A DNA stretch of 64,000 nucleotides from Polydactylus sextarius (taxonomy: Eukaryota; Chordata; Actinopteri; Polynemidae): contig CM028914.1 in assembly GCA_016801845.1 (NCBI GenBank), forward strand, positions 5,875,501-5,939,500. The letters run 5' to 3'. The translations under genes and the position numbers were made by a program. The notes under the pieces were generated by a model that was not told where the DNA came from, did not search any database, and was given only the letters and a program-made list of their open reading frames with translations. Each line of letters starts with the position of its first letter. Position 1 is the first letter of the stretch. Positions 48,685-62,761 of this stretch are shown in pieces.

Positions 48685-51600
48685 GTAATACAAAACTGAG
48701 TGAACATTTGGCTTGTTCCCATTAGTTAATGGCATCAGTCAGTCACTGACAAGAGAGCCAATGTGTTGTCTCTGAGGACTTCCATCCTCTCTTGGCTTTA
48801 ACTGGCCTTTAATGCATCAGTGTAGTCCCTGATAGGACACAGACCTTAAATGACCACAGGATATGGTCTTTGGGATATATGATTCACTCCAAACAGAAAG
48901 GATGAGAGAAGACAGACAAAAAGACAGTGACAATGTCCAATCCGGCCAGTCCATTATAGAGGGGTGCATGATGGGTGAAGTGGGGGGCAGTAGGGCTGGA
49001 GAGGTCTTCAAATCTTAAATTGTTCGTTAGAAAGCAGGTCTAAGCACCAAGTGAAAAGGCTTTCACTGTTACTCAGACGAAGTGGTTTTATGATGAGGGC
49101 AACACGAAAATATGTGAGGAAAAAAGGCACAACCAATTTGTTTTCTTCTTGTGCACTTTGTTCACACAAGAAGATTTGCCCTATGAGCACATTTTGTCAG
49201 TTGGATGGAAAAAGGAGCCAGTTATCAGGAAGTGGGGGTGTAGTAGTAAGGTAATGGAATTAAACTCTCCTTTAAATCCCATTTTGGTGTCATCTTGTGC
49301 CATTTTCAGTACTTTGAATAGTTCCCAACGTCTAAGTGAAATGTTTTAATAATTAAGGCTTTTCTTAGTGAGCTTCCTTTGTGCTTGAGCTGTTCATTAC
49401 ATCTCAAACTGTGACCCAGCAGCTTCCAGACAGAGAAAAAGAAAGTAAAAGAGTGGTTTCATGGAACAGAAAATAGTTGAGACTTAATTTTGTCAATTGG
49501 CAATTTAAGATGCACTTTGAAATAAAAAAGAGGCTCCAACACAGAAAAAAATGAATCTAATAAGCCACAAGTCATAAATAAAAAAGACCTTCTGTAAACA
49601 ACACCAGAATGTCAAGTTAAACATAAACATTAAAATGCTGTCAAATGCTCATGAATCTGTCAAAGAAGAATAGAAAACTAATTTATTAAACACTAAACTA
49701 ACCCTAACCCTTAGCCAACCAGTGGAACCAGTGGCAATGAATTAAAATGCCAAGTGTGTTTGTTTTTCAAATAGTGTCTTAAATTTGTCTAATTATCTGG
49801 GGTTGTTGGTTAAACCAGCAGCAAAGAACGCAATCAACAGCAAACCTAAGTGTGTAAGTGCTAATGACTCAAAGAGAAGATCTCATCTAGAGGTGTAGCA
49901 TTTCTCACAATCCATGTTCTGGTTCAGACTTCTATTTATGAGCCGTGGCTCCCTAGAATAGTCACATGGCACATGCATGTTAAACGGCAAAATATACAAA
50001 TAGCCCTCACATTATATTTATATGTGTTATTATAACTGGTGGAAAGGGTCGTGAAAATCTTTACTTAAAGTGATAGGAACCACTATACCTCTTGACGGGG
50101 TGTTCACTCGTATTTGTGGTTAAATAGACCCTGGATTCAAAAATTACTCTGGAACATTACTTTTAGTAGAAGTATTGTTACATGACTGAAATATTACTCA
50201 AATAAAAGTATAAAATATTGTTCTAAAAAAACTACTTGGTGTGTTTACGGTGGTAAGCACAGTTCACATTGCATTTGCATGTTGTCTCCTTTTGTGCCAC
50301 TGCAGGTAAATAATTCTTCTAGTTGCAACCAAATGTTCTTCTCCACCACCTTTTCTATGTCATTTTCTTGATTTTCACTATCTGTCTACATTCTGTTTCT
50401 GTCGCTCCTGTTATTCAGTCCCTAAATTGCTCACAACTAGTGTTCAACTTTCCAGACTCTCTTTTACTGCACTTTTCCCATCCATGCTTCGTTGGCCCAT
50501 TTGTAATCGACTGATAACCTTACTGGCTGCAATAATGTGTTTTTGTGTTGTCTGGGAACCACATGAGTCTGCTAGGTCCATGGGAATATTCATGTGATAA
50601 TGACATTGTTTTTATCATTATGTCATTGGCTTTGCTAGGTGGTAGGTAATATTGTGCTAATAATATTGAGCTTGTTCATCAAGACACCCTCCGATTCAGA
50701 ATCGAAGTATTGACACATCGTTAATTTTATCATTGTCTAACTACACAGACCCCTAACTCAAACCTTTTCTTTATGTGTATCAAATGGGCTTGTTTGTTCA
50801 TAATAAATGATGAGAAGTGAACCCACAATTTGGCTTTTATTCACTACTTGCAGTCGGGTCTAAATGATGCGTCATCAGTGAAGTGAAATGTCGACAGTTA
50901 AGATATAGACGCTGATTCATGTTAAAAATAGAATGATAATGGCATTAATCAGGTCACTTAGAAAAAAAATGCACAGTGATAAGAAACTTTAGTACAATAT
51001 GTAATTTTATTAGGTGCATTCAGTGTCATTGATTAGAGGATCCAGATGTTAATCAGTGTACTCTCTATATCTCGATCTAATGAGTTTGATTGACTAATAA
51101 CACCCTGCTACAGACGCAACCTTATATTTTAATGTGTATTCATCCAAATTTCAAATCATAGATGTAATACAAGCGAGTTTTTAGTCACATTTAGCTTGTT
51201 TGATAAGTATGTGGTCATGTGCTTTGTTTGAACTATTCGTCTACCATATTACAGATCTGGGAATGCAGCTCTGAGAATACACTTAGTGTTTATCTCTTAA
51301 TATCCAACATCTAAATCAAATGTGGAATGAGACTGAATGATTTATTCACTTTATGTCGGTCACTGGGAAAAAGCATTAAAAGGCAGTGGACTGAAGCATC
51401 ACATCTTTTAAAAGGTCAACATGTCAACCAACAACACAGTACGTCTGTTGCATCACAAGGACGCTTTGCCAAATTAAATGCAAATACACAAGATGACAGC
51501 ACCAAACTCTTCTTTCATACCAAGAGACAAGGTGATGTAACGTGTTGTGCGATGGTAAGATTAACTGTGCTTCAAAACTGTCCGTGAAAGAGGAATGGGA

Positions 51601-52469
51601 GGAAAAAATGAACACGTTCTAGCACAATAGAATAAGGTCATAATTTAATATCTCTCAACTGACAGGTTCTGAGTGGCCCTCTGAGCATCTCATGCCCAAC
51701 ACGCATGTGATTTAAATGAAAGATGAGGACGGAGCATCACCATCTATCCCATTTCTGAACCCACACTTTCTCTATGGAACTCAAAACAAAAAAAAAAAAC
51801 AACAGTTAATTGCACCCTCATCAAAATCTAGACAGCTGCATTAGCACAGTCACTACAGAAGTCCATTTGCTGTTCCATCTCTGTCAAGTGAGACAAACAT
51901 TTATTGAGCCAGATACTTTCAGTTACTGACTGCATTGTGGGGGATAAACAAAAAGATCAAGTCTGCCCACAGAGCGGACCTATAGATGTCACTGGTACAA
52001 TTGACAGAGAAGATGAATGATAAACAGCTTAGTGGAACATGGCGTGCTTTTCCACTGAATGACAGACTGGGACAAGAAGAACCTTTGTCATTCTTCTGCA
52101 CCCCGCCATCCAATGTTCTATGCATTTAATAAGGCAGAAAGAGCCTCGGCTTTACAGTTTGCTGCGTCTCTGTACAAGTTTATCTACAAGATGCCAGAGT
52201 GGATGAAAACAACGTCAAATCACATACACGAGAGATGCAAACAAACTGCCAGATATTATCGGGGGGGAGTGTAAAGAGCAGCAGATAGGGCATGGGTGGC
52301 GAGGCTCGATTGTAAATCCGAAAGTATTAAGTTTTGTGTATCGCTCTGGCAGCCAAGCCAGAGCCGAGCAGTGTACGATCAAGAAATTAATTCTTAGAAC
52401 ATACACTGACAGACAACAAAAGACTCGAAAGACACTCCACAGCTTTGACTGATGAGGCTGTAAAGGTAC

Positions 52470-52503
52470 CATCACAAAGATGATCATAATCATCTTTGTG
52501 ATG
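52470..52503. repeat. Perfect 15-bp hairpin with 4-base loop
   Basis: CATCACAAAGATGAT (52470-52484) pairs exactly with 52489-52503 around CATA. An ATGATCATGATC run follows directly, extending the palindromic character. Confidence 0.9.
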
Positions 52504-52894
52504 ATCATGATCAAATAGTCCCGCTCACTTTTTTCCCCAATTTAAATATTGATTCTGCTCAGTCTGATTTTCACTCACATAGTCGTCCAAGAGGCCGAGG
52601 ATTTAACTCCACATGAAGAGACAATTTTAGACGCACTCATTTAGTTTTATTGCCTTTACATTGATGTTAAAAACACAAATTAAATGGACTGATGCTATAA
52701 ATTATATTAAGTATTTTACATTTTATTCAAATATCCCGATATACATTCAACTGTCAAAACCCATAATTACAAAACCAAACATAATGAAAAATGCATTGTT
52801 TTTGCCATCATTGCTTGTGGTTGAGCAATTGTGTTCGAGCCAGTGTAAAAACTGTGATTATGACTTTACATTCGGTCTATCTAACATCTGCTAT

Positions 52895-52924
52895 ACTTAC
52901 AAACCAACAACTTACAAACCAACA
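52895..52924. repeat. Perfect 15-bp tandem duplication
   Basis: ACTTACAAACCAACA occurs twice in a row (52895-52909 and 52910-52924). Confidence 0.95.
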
Positions 52925-55320
52925 GAATGGCAGCGTAGTAGATGGTTGTAGCCTCAGAGAGGGAATACGTGCATGAAAAATAACTAGTGCAACAGTGGTT
53001 CTAATGTTCTAAGTTATCTGTAATGATCGTACTTCCAAAGCTAACGTGACAAATCTGTTCAACAGCCTTGAAAGCAACCATCTGAAGAAAACACGACCAG
53101 AAAATGTCACTATGTATCCTACTGGATTGAAAAGATACAATGAAAGCAGTCAACGGTGGAAAGACATGGCAAAAAAAAAACAAACAAACAAGCTTGATGA
53201 GGAAAACAAACAAGTCCACTATCTCCTTTACACACATGCACGTTATTTATTTAGTTTTTTTTTTTATACAGTTTATGAGATTTTGTCCAGCTAAGGATTC
53301 AAGACAGTGATACACACTTAAGATAAGCAGTATAATCAGTCTCTAGGGTAATAATGTGTTTTAAATGGGGCAAATGGCGAGATAATTCCACAGGCTTATC
53401 TACATAGTAGATTGTGATAGTGGAGGATCATTCAGGTTGAGGTCAGGCCTTTCTGTAGGCAAGCCAAGATTTTAAACACATAAGTGAGAAATCAGTTTCT
53501 TTACTCAGCAGGTTTTGTGCACAGAGGGGTTTGAGACAAAGACAAGTTTCACCAAACTTTTAGCAAAAAGTTGAAATTGAGTTGTTACTTAGACCTGATG
53601 GTCTTCAATAACAGAAACTAAGGGACATGCCCAACCACGAAAAACAACAACACTGTGTGGAATTGACCAGCTAAGGTGTAATGTATTACATCTTACAACA
53701 GAACCTTTGAAGGTCTCTGCCTTCCTCACATAATACCAGAAACCCAGACATCTCACACTCTCAAAAAAACAGATATCCTCCACACTACATCTTCAAAAGA
53801 TATTGTACCCCAGTGTTTCACTCACTGCTGGGAAGTTCAGTATAAGGACAGTCTGTTGAAACAAGCACTTTGCCACCTTTTCCATTCTGTAATGCAGTCA
53901 AACTTGAGCCAAAAGAAAAAGAATGAAATGCTTTAAAAAGTAATTCATGTGGAACAACAAAACCACAGAAAGTTTTCGATCTTTAATTCTTTTCTCACAC
54001 AAACGCAGCACACTCCCCGACACATTCCAACCTGAGAGCCCTTTTTTTTTTTTTTAGTGAGGTTGAGCAAATAATTTACAAGACTGTTCTTAAACACAGA
54101 GTCACTCAGATAAGATTAGCCGGTATGGCTGTGAATGAGAGATAAGCATAGACTAATTCCTTATTTCTTGGAGGCAGAGTTTCTGCGGAGTCCCTGTGGG
54201 ATGACCTGCAGCTGAAGATTCCTGGACCGCTCCTAGCTACGCCTGATCAAAGACATCTCTTGATGACTTGGCTGTACTTGACAGACAATTTGTGCTCAAT
54301 GAGGAAGAAGTGTGCAGGTATTTGTCTACTGAATGTACTTCCTAATTTGACTGACAAGACAAATGAAATCTTTGCCTTGATTGCAGCAAAGCAGCCGAGA
54401 GACGCATTAGCTTAACACAGTTCGGTCCTTATCCTAAGGCATAATGGTGGAGGTTTCCCCATGCGTCATTTGTATGCTGCGCACACTCCGTCTGTGCAGG
54501 CATGACAACAGGAAATCTCACTGAAGTCGACAACATGGCCGCCTGTCTTCAAGCTGCCAAAGAGCACAATATAGCAAATATAGGACACCTGCTGTGTGAC
54601 GAGCAGCTGAGAGTCAGGAGGAGGCCTTTCATCTGATTGGAAGCAAAAACCAAAACTGCAGCTCCAACCCTACATCATTCTCTCTTTCCCACCAAAAGAA
54701 AAAAAAGACAAACAAGAGAAGCAGTATCTGGTTTCATATCAAACACTCAGCAGACTGCAAAAAGCAGGAGGATTAAAAAGATTTCTAACCAGGCGACGAC
54801 AAGTGTAGTGACAGTCCCTTTTTATTAGTCAGGGCTTGATGGCAAAAGTGAGTCCTGGAGTCATGTTCTCCAATATCACTGCAAAAGAAACCCTGGATAA
54901 AAGTAAAAAAGAATAACTTTTTCTCATCAGTACTTTTCATCGAGGTCTAACAAAGTACAGTAGTAAGGATTGTTGTGTTATTGGTGTGATATCATGTCTC
55001 CATCTTAATCTCGCTGTTCTATCACTCTTCGGCGATGTTAAGGCCAGCACTGCTGCGTCAGTTCGCTCGTATTCTTCTACATGCAACTATGCCACTGTCT
55101 TTCAGTACCCAATAGCAGGGGTGCACTGTAATTTGTCAAGGCACGAACGGCTCTTGTAAAACTTTCTCTGACATGGGAAATGGGAATATGAAACAGAGTG
55201 CATTCATAAATATGCAATGGGTTTTCTTAGCACTGACATCGCCTCTGTTTTCCCATACAGATGTGATGTAATTTTATATTTGATGTGGTTCTATGCAACC
55301 AATGACACCTATACTTCAAC

Positions 55321-55371
55321 AGACACACACACACACACATATAGATAGATGTGTGTATCTATACACACACA
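55321..55371. repeat. (AC)n compound microsatellite
   Basis: (AC)n followed by ATAGATAGAT, GTGTGT, ATCTATAC and ACACAC. The GT and AC arms can pair, so a hairpin is possible. Confidence 0.9.
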
Positions 55372-57520
55372 AAATCAAGTCCTCCAGACAGGAATTTTCA
55401 CAAAGTAAACACACTGCCCGTTCAACAGGGCTTGAGATGATTAATGGATTTTTCACTTAATCAAAGCAGACATCAAGCTTGAGCTTTAATCACACTAATC
55501 ATATTTCAAAGCATCCCACGCCAGTAGGACTACTAACAACTGATGAGATAATTTATTCGCCTTTTTCTGTCGTTATCCTGACCTGCCAACTTTTATGTAT
55601 GTCAAAGTCCACCGGCGTGAAATATGTTGCAGCACAAAAGAAAAGAGGAGCTCCAGTGCACTTTTGACAACACGTTTGATCCGACTTTAAGTCTCTGTTA
55701 AAGATGTTTAGATGATAGATCCCAATGGAAACCACTCAGGCACCAGTTTTTAGCACAATTATTATCTAAATGTGACAGTGATGCAAGTACAAAAAGAAAA
55801 GATTAATTCAGCTATCTTGATCAATTATGAGAGGCTTCACTGTTTCATATTAATTTAACGATGAAGTAACATACAGAAAAACAAGTTACATCTGTTTTGG
55901 TATTCCCATGATATCTTCGTTTTTGCATGTTTTCTCCAGCAGATGGATTGTCTATAGCTCTCAGATGCTGACGCAAGCTTCTGTAAATATCAATATGGGG
56001 AAAATCTGAGCCCTTTGATCAACACAAAAGTTTTAAGTGATGCACAAGCAGTTCTGTATTGATTTCATCCACATGAAACTGCAAGGTAATTGCCGCAAGA
56101 GAGGAGCTCACTGAAAAACTCCTCATTTATTTATTTGGATCTCTTGACACCGAGTTCTCTGCAAACAGCCAGGAATTACTTAGGACACATGTGATTTACA
56201 TGCAACACTTGCTCGTTCAAACAAAATCATACTGAAGGAGCATAGCCCCGATGTGAATAACTGCGCAGTGAGTTTTAACAAGTGAAAGGGTCAACAAAAG
56301 GTCAGGTCATGTGTAAGAATCAGATGTTGTTGGAAAATAATAGTTTCCATAGGGAGCTGCACTCTGGCAGTAAGCATGCAAAATGATGTGGTCATGTGCT
56401 GCATGCTTAACTGCTATTTACATTTCAATGAATAACAAGCGCTGTCAAACTGAACTCTAACTTGAACAAACAATGTAGAGAATCAGAGGTGAAAGGTCAG
56501 ACCCGGAGCGCTTTAACAATTATCCTGCGGCCTCAGCACAATCTCGAACAAGAGCAGAGGAGAGATGAAGATGTGAGAGGAGAGAAAATGACTTAAGGTG
56601 TTTTACTGCTTTAAAAGGGGGGAGGGTGGGGTCTTCAGCCCCCAGTGAAGATGAGAGGTAGATTCTAGTGTTTCTACTGGAGTGAGTAGTAGTTCATTTC
56701 ATGATTGATGAGGCAGGAAGGAGAGGAGTCGACAGGAGGTGGATTGATAGCCTGAGCAGACATTGGCAGAATGAAGAACATTGGCCAGCATGTGAGAAGT
56801 GGACCATGGCCCGGAGCTATGAGGGTTGTTGATCGCTTTGAAGTCTGGTGCGGCAGTGCTGAGGTTTTTGAATTTGATGTCATTTGAGAAAGACGGCGGA
56901 GGACAGAGTAGGAGTGGGAGAGTTGGGAGATGGCTGAAGACGGGAAGAGCAGAGCTGCAGGGGCAGAGTTGACTGGATTGTGTTTTTAGGGAAAGGACAT
57001 AACTGCAGCAGACAAGAAGAAGAATACATTGTCTGATTAGACAGATGGTCTTAAAAACAAAAACAGAGTGGGCACGGCAGACAGTTGGCTTTATACTCAC
57101 TGAAGTGAGCTATGAATCATACTGACCTCTTTATTTCGCATCCATCAACCAAGATACTCTTGGATCCAAGTTTACGTGTGTCACCGCATCCTATTCAAAC
57201 TGCTGTGTTGAGTTAAATCAATTCAATTCATTATGTATGATTGTAAAACTAAATTAACCAATCTGTAAGAATAACACACATTGCCTGCTCCCGGCTGCAA
57301 TCCATCAATTTTCTGCTTAAATTAAAGAGGGGACATTTTACATTGTGCAAAATTTACTTAAAACTCAAGAACTTGAAATAGCTTTCAAGACGCTTTTCTC
57401 CTAGAACAGCATTTTCATTCTCTTTCATGTGGAACAACCCTCCTCTGGGGTGGAAAATTGAAATTTTAACAGTAGCAAATCACTGTCTCTACCATCCTCT
57501 TCTCTTTTTTTTCCTCGCCA

Positions 57521-57538
57521 CCCCACCCTCCCACCCCC
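57521..57538 (-). other. G-quadruplex motif with one-base loops
   Basis: On the minus strand the sequence is GGGGGTGGGAGGGTGGGG: four G-runs of at least three, separated by single T, A and T. It lies in a roughly 55-base pyrimidine-rich tract on the plus strand (about 57494-57546). One-base loops are known to favour stable parallel quadruplexes. Formation in cells is inferred. Confidence 0.8.
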
Positions 57539-60500
57539 TTCCTTTAGTTGTTGACTGGAAGACAGTAAATTGACAAAGCAAGATACAGAGCATAAACAAC
57601 ACCGCCAAACTGGCAGATTTTATAATGAAGAGATGGAGCTTTAACTGACGGTGAAATACATAAAATTATACAAATCTAAACGTCAATACTGAGCCGCTAT
57701 AGATGGCTGGTGGGGTCTGTATTCCTCAACAACTTATTCAACTTGACAAATCTGAAAGACCAGATATTGACTCCGTTCCTCATAAAGAAACCCCTGCGTG
57801 AGTGAAATATGAATGGTGTCACATAGCAGGATTGACAGGTGGGCGGGAAACACCTAATAACTCCCTGTCTCTAATTTCTCAGGAGGTGTTTGAGCCAAAC
57901 TGCAAGAAATTACTTGTTCCGAGTTTCATCAGTCGGTACAGATGGAACTGAGTTGCACTCGCGTCAAAGGGTTAAAAAGTCTTTGGTGCACATACAAAGA
58001 TTAACCGGATTTGACCATACATCATCCTCAACTGACAACGAATCAAACACTGCCCAGCCTTGGTGAGCAGGTCGGGTGAAGTAATTTCACATATCACCAA
58101 AAAAGTAACGAGTGAGACAGCACAGCATGACAAGAGAACTGAACCCCAAACTTTATTTGAAACGTCGATCATGTAATTCTGTGCAATACTCAAAGTCTTA
58201 ACCCCCAGGGTCACTGACCATTACTGCATGAAAAGACAGTTTTCGCGAGCAAAGAAATTGTTGATCTATTTGGGATATTTTTTTTTTTTTATTACAATAG
58301 AGTAAACACTACACCTACTAATACAAATATTACAACACAGAAAACAGAGACACCAATTTTATTTTTATTGGTGGTTGTTTGCCAACTTTTCTCAGATTAA
58401 ACATGCCAGTGAGGCGGCAGTAGCGCTGGTAAAAGCAAAGAAATACTTCCACATCGTTTTCCTCTGAGAATTTATTCTTTTTTGGGGGTGATTTTGAATC
58501 CACTGCTTGCTTAGGAAAACACCTACTCAGGCCGACCCAAGTGAGTTTGGCAACAGAAATACTGGGCTGTGATTCAGCATACGACACACAACAACAATAA
58601 AGTAGCTACAGGCTAGCTTCCTTACAATTGGGTCAGGTTGATTTTAGTCAACAAACTCCATACAGGACCTGTGGGCCGATATACTACACACAGTCATGAA
58701 GGAACTTAGTGTAAATGTGTAGCTCAGTGATGTGCTGTAAATAGTATGTGGAAAACAGTGGAGCTCTGTGGCAGAGAGGAGGATTTGTTGTTGGTTTTGG
58801 TCTGTTCCTGTGGTTTTCAGACAATAAAAATAAAGATCATCACCAGACGTATCCTTCAAAACAAGTTTTATGAAATGAACCAGATGAATTCACAGGAAAA
58901 CAGCAGGAAAAGGTCCCCAGGTTATATCATCAAATGTAACTACATCACGAAATTCACTCACAGATGTCTGAAGAGGTTTTCCTGCCTTTTCATTTTACTG
59001 TAATCACTACACTAATTATAATATGGTGGACATTCATTGAAACAAATCCACCGGAAACCAATAATTTGTTTTGTTTGAAAAACGTACGAGACGAGTGTGA
59101 AAAGGTTGCAGGGGTCAGGCGGTAACATCTGCTGCCGACAGTAAAAGAGAAAGATCTAAGTCATTACAGATTTTGTACAGCGCACCTGGTTTATGGTGTT
59201 ATAAAACTCAGAACAGAACACAGCGTGAAACAAAACTGATCGATGGCAACATGGTTATAGAAACTAGGTATAAATTTCATAAAACCTCATGTCCAATCAA
59301 TGACCCCTAAGGCAGGGACAGCTTAATTATGGTGGTCCTGGGTCCTGGGCTATACAACTTATTTAATAACCACTAATAGGCAGCAACATTAGCAGCATTC
59401 TTCTCGCACTGTGTACAGATTGATTTGGTCGTAAAGAATCAGTGATCAGTGATCCTTTTGTTTCTGAAGCAGTTTGTTTTGATGGTAGAGGAATCAGTAA
59501 AGCATGTCTGAGTCTCTCTGCTCATCAGCTTCCTCTCAAATGGTCGATGATGGTTCAAAACGCTGACTTTCAAAACTGATAGATGAGTAATTCAGTTTCC
59601 TCGCTCACATTTCACTTTAAAAGCGTGGATCTGAGAAATTTATTTCAGTAACTGCAACAAGCATGACTCTTCTGCTTTTTTGTAAAAAAAAAAAAAAGAA
59701 AAGATCATTATTTAAAATTTAATAAAAAGTTATTAAGCTGAAAAATATTAAATAGACAGAAGACATTGAATGTCAGGGTTTGGAATATGAAGGGCAAATC
59801 AATTTTAACAGATTCAGTGAGAAACACTGACCTTTGATATCAGACACCTTGGGCACATTGTTTGCTGCTGAATGACGCCTCGACGCCTCTTCTCATTCTC
59901 ATCTAGCTTTAGTCAAATAACGACGTCATGCTTGTTAAATTCCAAAAGCGACGTCACACTGACTGATTATCAAACCAAAGACAGCGCCGCCTGCACCATA
60001 AACAATTATTCTGCCGTTGATGAAACGTCAGACCATAGTGGAAAACATAGTGGGGGGAAAATTATTCTTATTAGAATTCTCCACAATGATTCAGAACAAA
60101 GATACAAAGATATTCAGATATTCAGCCGTCACGCTCCACAGTCCTAACATATGACAGTTTAGTCAACACAACAAACTGGGGGTGTGGACTTTGAAAGAAA
60201 TGAGTATTTGCACAAAATTCACAAGAGATATTTGTTAAACGTAATTATAAATAAAGTTTCATTTGGCTTTCACATCAGGGTTGGGACCAGGCAATAAAAC
60301 TGTTATTTTTCTCAATAATATAACAAACAGCCTTTAAATGTCTATAATTATAATTAATTTCCATGCTTGGATGGAGTGCATTTAAATCATCATATCTTTT
60401 TAAATGGTTTGTGAAAGAGTGAAAAACAACAATTAACCGACCTGTTTTTTTCAACTTTCAAACAAGAGCAAGAAAGTTTACTTAAGTTCTAAAGTTAAGT

Positions 60501-60910
60501 AACAATTCAACCTGTATACTGATGCTTTCATTTATGTCAATCACCAATTAATCATACATATTACTTGATTAATATACCTCATATACTTATTATACTAATT
60601 AATTATAACCTGAAGGTAAATTGTCAATCATTGCCAACTGAATCAAAATAAAAGCTTCTAGTCATACTGATAAACTGATCATTATATCACTGTCCAACAC
60701 TGTTGGCCAGACTGTGTTTCTGTCTAATTGTCTGATTCAATCAGCTGCATCATGTTTATCTGTTCAAAAGCATATGTATAATGCAAAAATTAAACCAATA
60801 ATAATCTGTAATCTGTATCTCAAGACTAACATTACATTTAAATAGCCTTTAAAAAATAATCAATACTAATTTATTTAATTAGTGTCATGTTCTTTCTTTA
60901 AAATGTAAGC

Positions 60911-61205
60911 CCATCAATCCATTAACTATACTGCTTATCCTTTTAGGGTCATCAGAGAAGGGGACTGGAGCCAAACCGAGCTGAATACGGATGAGGGCGG
61001 AGGTACAGCCTGGACGAGTAGCCAGTCTGTCACAGGGCCAACACATAAAGAGGCAAACAACCAGACACACTCACATTCACACCAATGGCCAATTCAGTGT
61101 TACCAACCAACATAACCTGAATGTCTCTGAGACTGCTGGAAAAAAACAGAGTACCCGGAGAAGACCCACGGTCACAGGGAGAACATACAAACTCCACACA
61201 GAATG
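60911..61205 (-). repeat. SINE-type element body, inverted
   Basis: The tail CCATCAATCCATTAACTATA and CTGCTTATCC lie at the left, then TACAGCCTGGACGAGTAGCC, 'AGTCTGTCACAGGGCCAACA', 'CACTCACATTCACACCAATG' and 'GGGAGAACATACAAACTCCA' to the right. This is the reverse complement of the body seen at 34950-35170. The tRNA-like head is missing at the right end. Confidence 0.7.
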
Positions 61206-61212
61206 ACCATGA

Positions 61213-61340
61213 AAACATGTTTTGTGAGGTCACAGTGACTTTGACCTTCGACCACTAAAATCTAATCATCCTCGAGTCTAAGTGAACATTTCTTTCCAGT
61301 CTGTGGCCATTACCTCAAGGCGATCGTAAGACGTCACATT
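61213..61340 (+). repeat. Teleost interspersed repeat (GAGGTCACAGTGAC family)
   Basis: TGTTTTGTGAGGTCACAGTG, ACTTTGACCTTCGACCACTA, 'AATCTAATCATCCTCGAGTC', 'TACCTCAAGGCGATCGTAAG' and 'ACGTCACATTCA' give the clearest copy of this family in the window. It directly abuts the SINE-type element on its left. Confidence 0.6.
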
Positions 61341-62761
61341 CAAAAAACAAAACAACCACAAAAGATGGAAAAGTCTGTTCACTTCCTTCTTGGCTGTAGT
61401 CTGCTCTTAGAAAAATACAACTTCATTTAAATTTGCATTTCTATATTCTATATTTGTATTTTATGCATCTTTTATAGCAGTGTTTATTACAGTAATGTGT
61501 TAATACTCAGAAATTACTGAACGTTTCGCATTCTGTTTGCTTTATACAGTGTATATTTTCTGTTTTATTGCTCATTCACGTATTTCCCCCCCACACACAC
61601 ACTGGGGCAGCCAAACCACACACTCTTCTGTTTTTATTATTTCTCACTACATCCCGTGACTCACTAAATTACTTTTGCACCAGATATGGAAGCTGAGATC
61701 TGTTAGTATTTGTTGATTATCTTTCCTCGGCCCTCCTCCCTGTAACCTTCTTCAAACAAGAACACCCTGATTAAAAAGAGGCATTTGTGCTGCCTGATGT
61801 TTACACCATAATCAGTATCCTACAGTCAACATCACCACTTATCCTAATGAGGTCATTAATTAAGCAAATCAATTCATTCATTAGAAAATTTTCCAATGTC
61901 ATATGTACTTGTCTACACGTATCTCATGAGCAGGGTTCATATACACTGCCGGTGTTTTAGTGTGATGATGAGATGATTTAAGATGTAAATTCATGCAGGA
62001 AAAACAGCCATAAAATCTTATCAAGTTCATTCAGATTTGAAAGGGAATATGTGGTGTAACTACTGTTGTCAGTATAACGTTTTTTTCTCATTATTATTGT
62101 CTAGTTATTACGTTCAGAAGAATGTGTCACCACACATATGTAACCACGACAAGACGTGTCGTCCCAATTGTCATCCAACGTGGCAAGAGGGACATTAAAC
62201 ATGGAACGTGTCCTCAAAGTAGGACACCGCAGCTTCTGACACCCCCAGAAAATATCTACTTGCGGGCGATGAGGAGCTCCAACGTGCGACAGAGCCAGTG
62301 CGTCATGCTGCTCTGATGCTCTAAATGGACACTGCTCCAGACAGCAATCATTTAGCCACATTTTAAAATTTTAACCCTGTCAAATGCGAGCATGCCTTTT
62401 TTGTTCCGACTTTCCTATTTGCTGATTATCAGACCGGAGGAGGAGGGAAATTGATGTGATGTATATCCATCTGAATAGAGACTTAATTTCAGACCAAAGA
62501 CAGAACCACAGGCTCTGAACAAAAATCATTAGCTTCCTATTCAAGTCTCCTTCATATCTAACATCTCATACTGCACTTCTGCTTGCTGAACACTGATGCA
62601 ACCAGACAAACATTTACTGGGCAAAATGAAGGTTGGATAAACAGTATGTCAACATACCTGAGTCTGACGAGCGAGTTGCATGATTTTAATGAGCGTACAA
62701 ATCATACTGTCAGTAAAGGAATTGTCTGTGTTTTTAGTTTCCTTTACATTTCATCCCAAAA
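61341..62761. other. Unassigned non-coding sequence, possible conserved element
   Basis: No gene recognised. 61740-61880 is repeat-free with words such as AATGAGGTCATTAATTAAGC and CAATTCATTCATTAG, compatible with a homeodomain-bound non-coding element but unproven. Two frames at 62101-62361 oppose each other and neither has a family motif. Confidence 0.5.

Larger units (their letters stand above)
48466..60910. other. Long unassigned non-coding stretch
   Basis: Over 12 kb with no recognisable gene, RNA gene or mobile element apart from the small features listed separately. Poly(T) runs lie near 54043-54055 and 58279-58290 and a poly(A) run near 59686-59698. The 133-codon minus-strand frame at 56699-57100 has no family signature. 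This could be unique intron or intergenic DNA, or repeats too old or too lineage-specific for me to recognise. Confidence 0.5.

Noticed and set aside
49681..49720. Telomere-like CCCTAACCC words
   Set aside because: Only about two repeat units, far too short for an interstitial telomeric array; likely chance.
55321..55371. Hairpin formed by (AC)n and (GT)n
   Set aside because: Explained by microsatellite composition; no independent sign of function.
56699..57100. 133-codon minus-strand frame
   Set aside because: No domain, signal or homologue recognised, leucine/serine/cysteine-rich sequence, and no splice context; treated as a chance frame.
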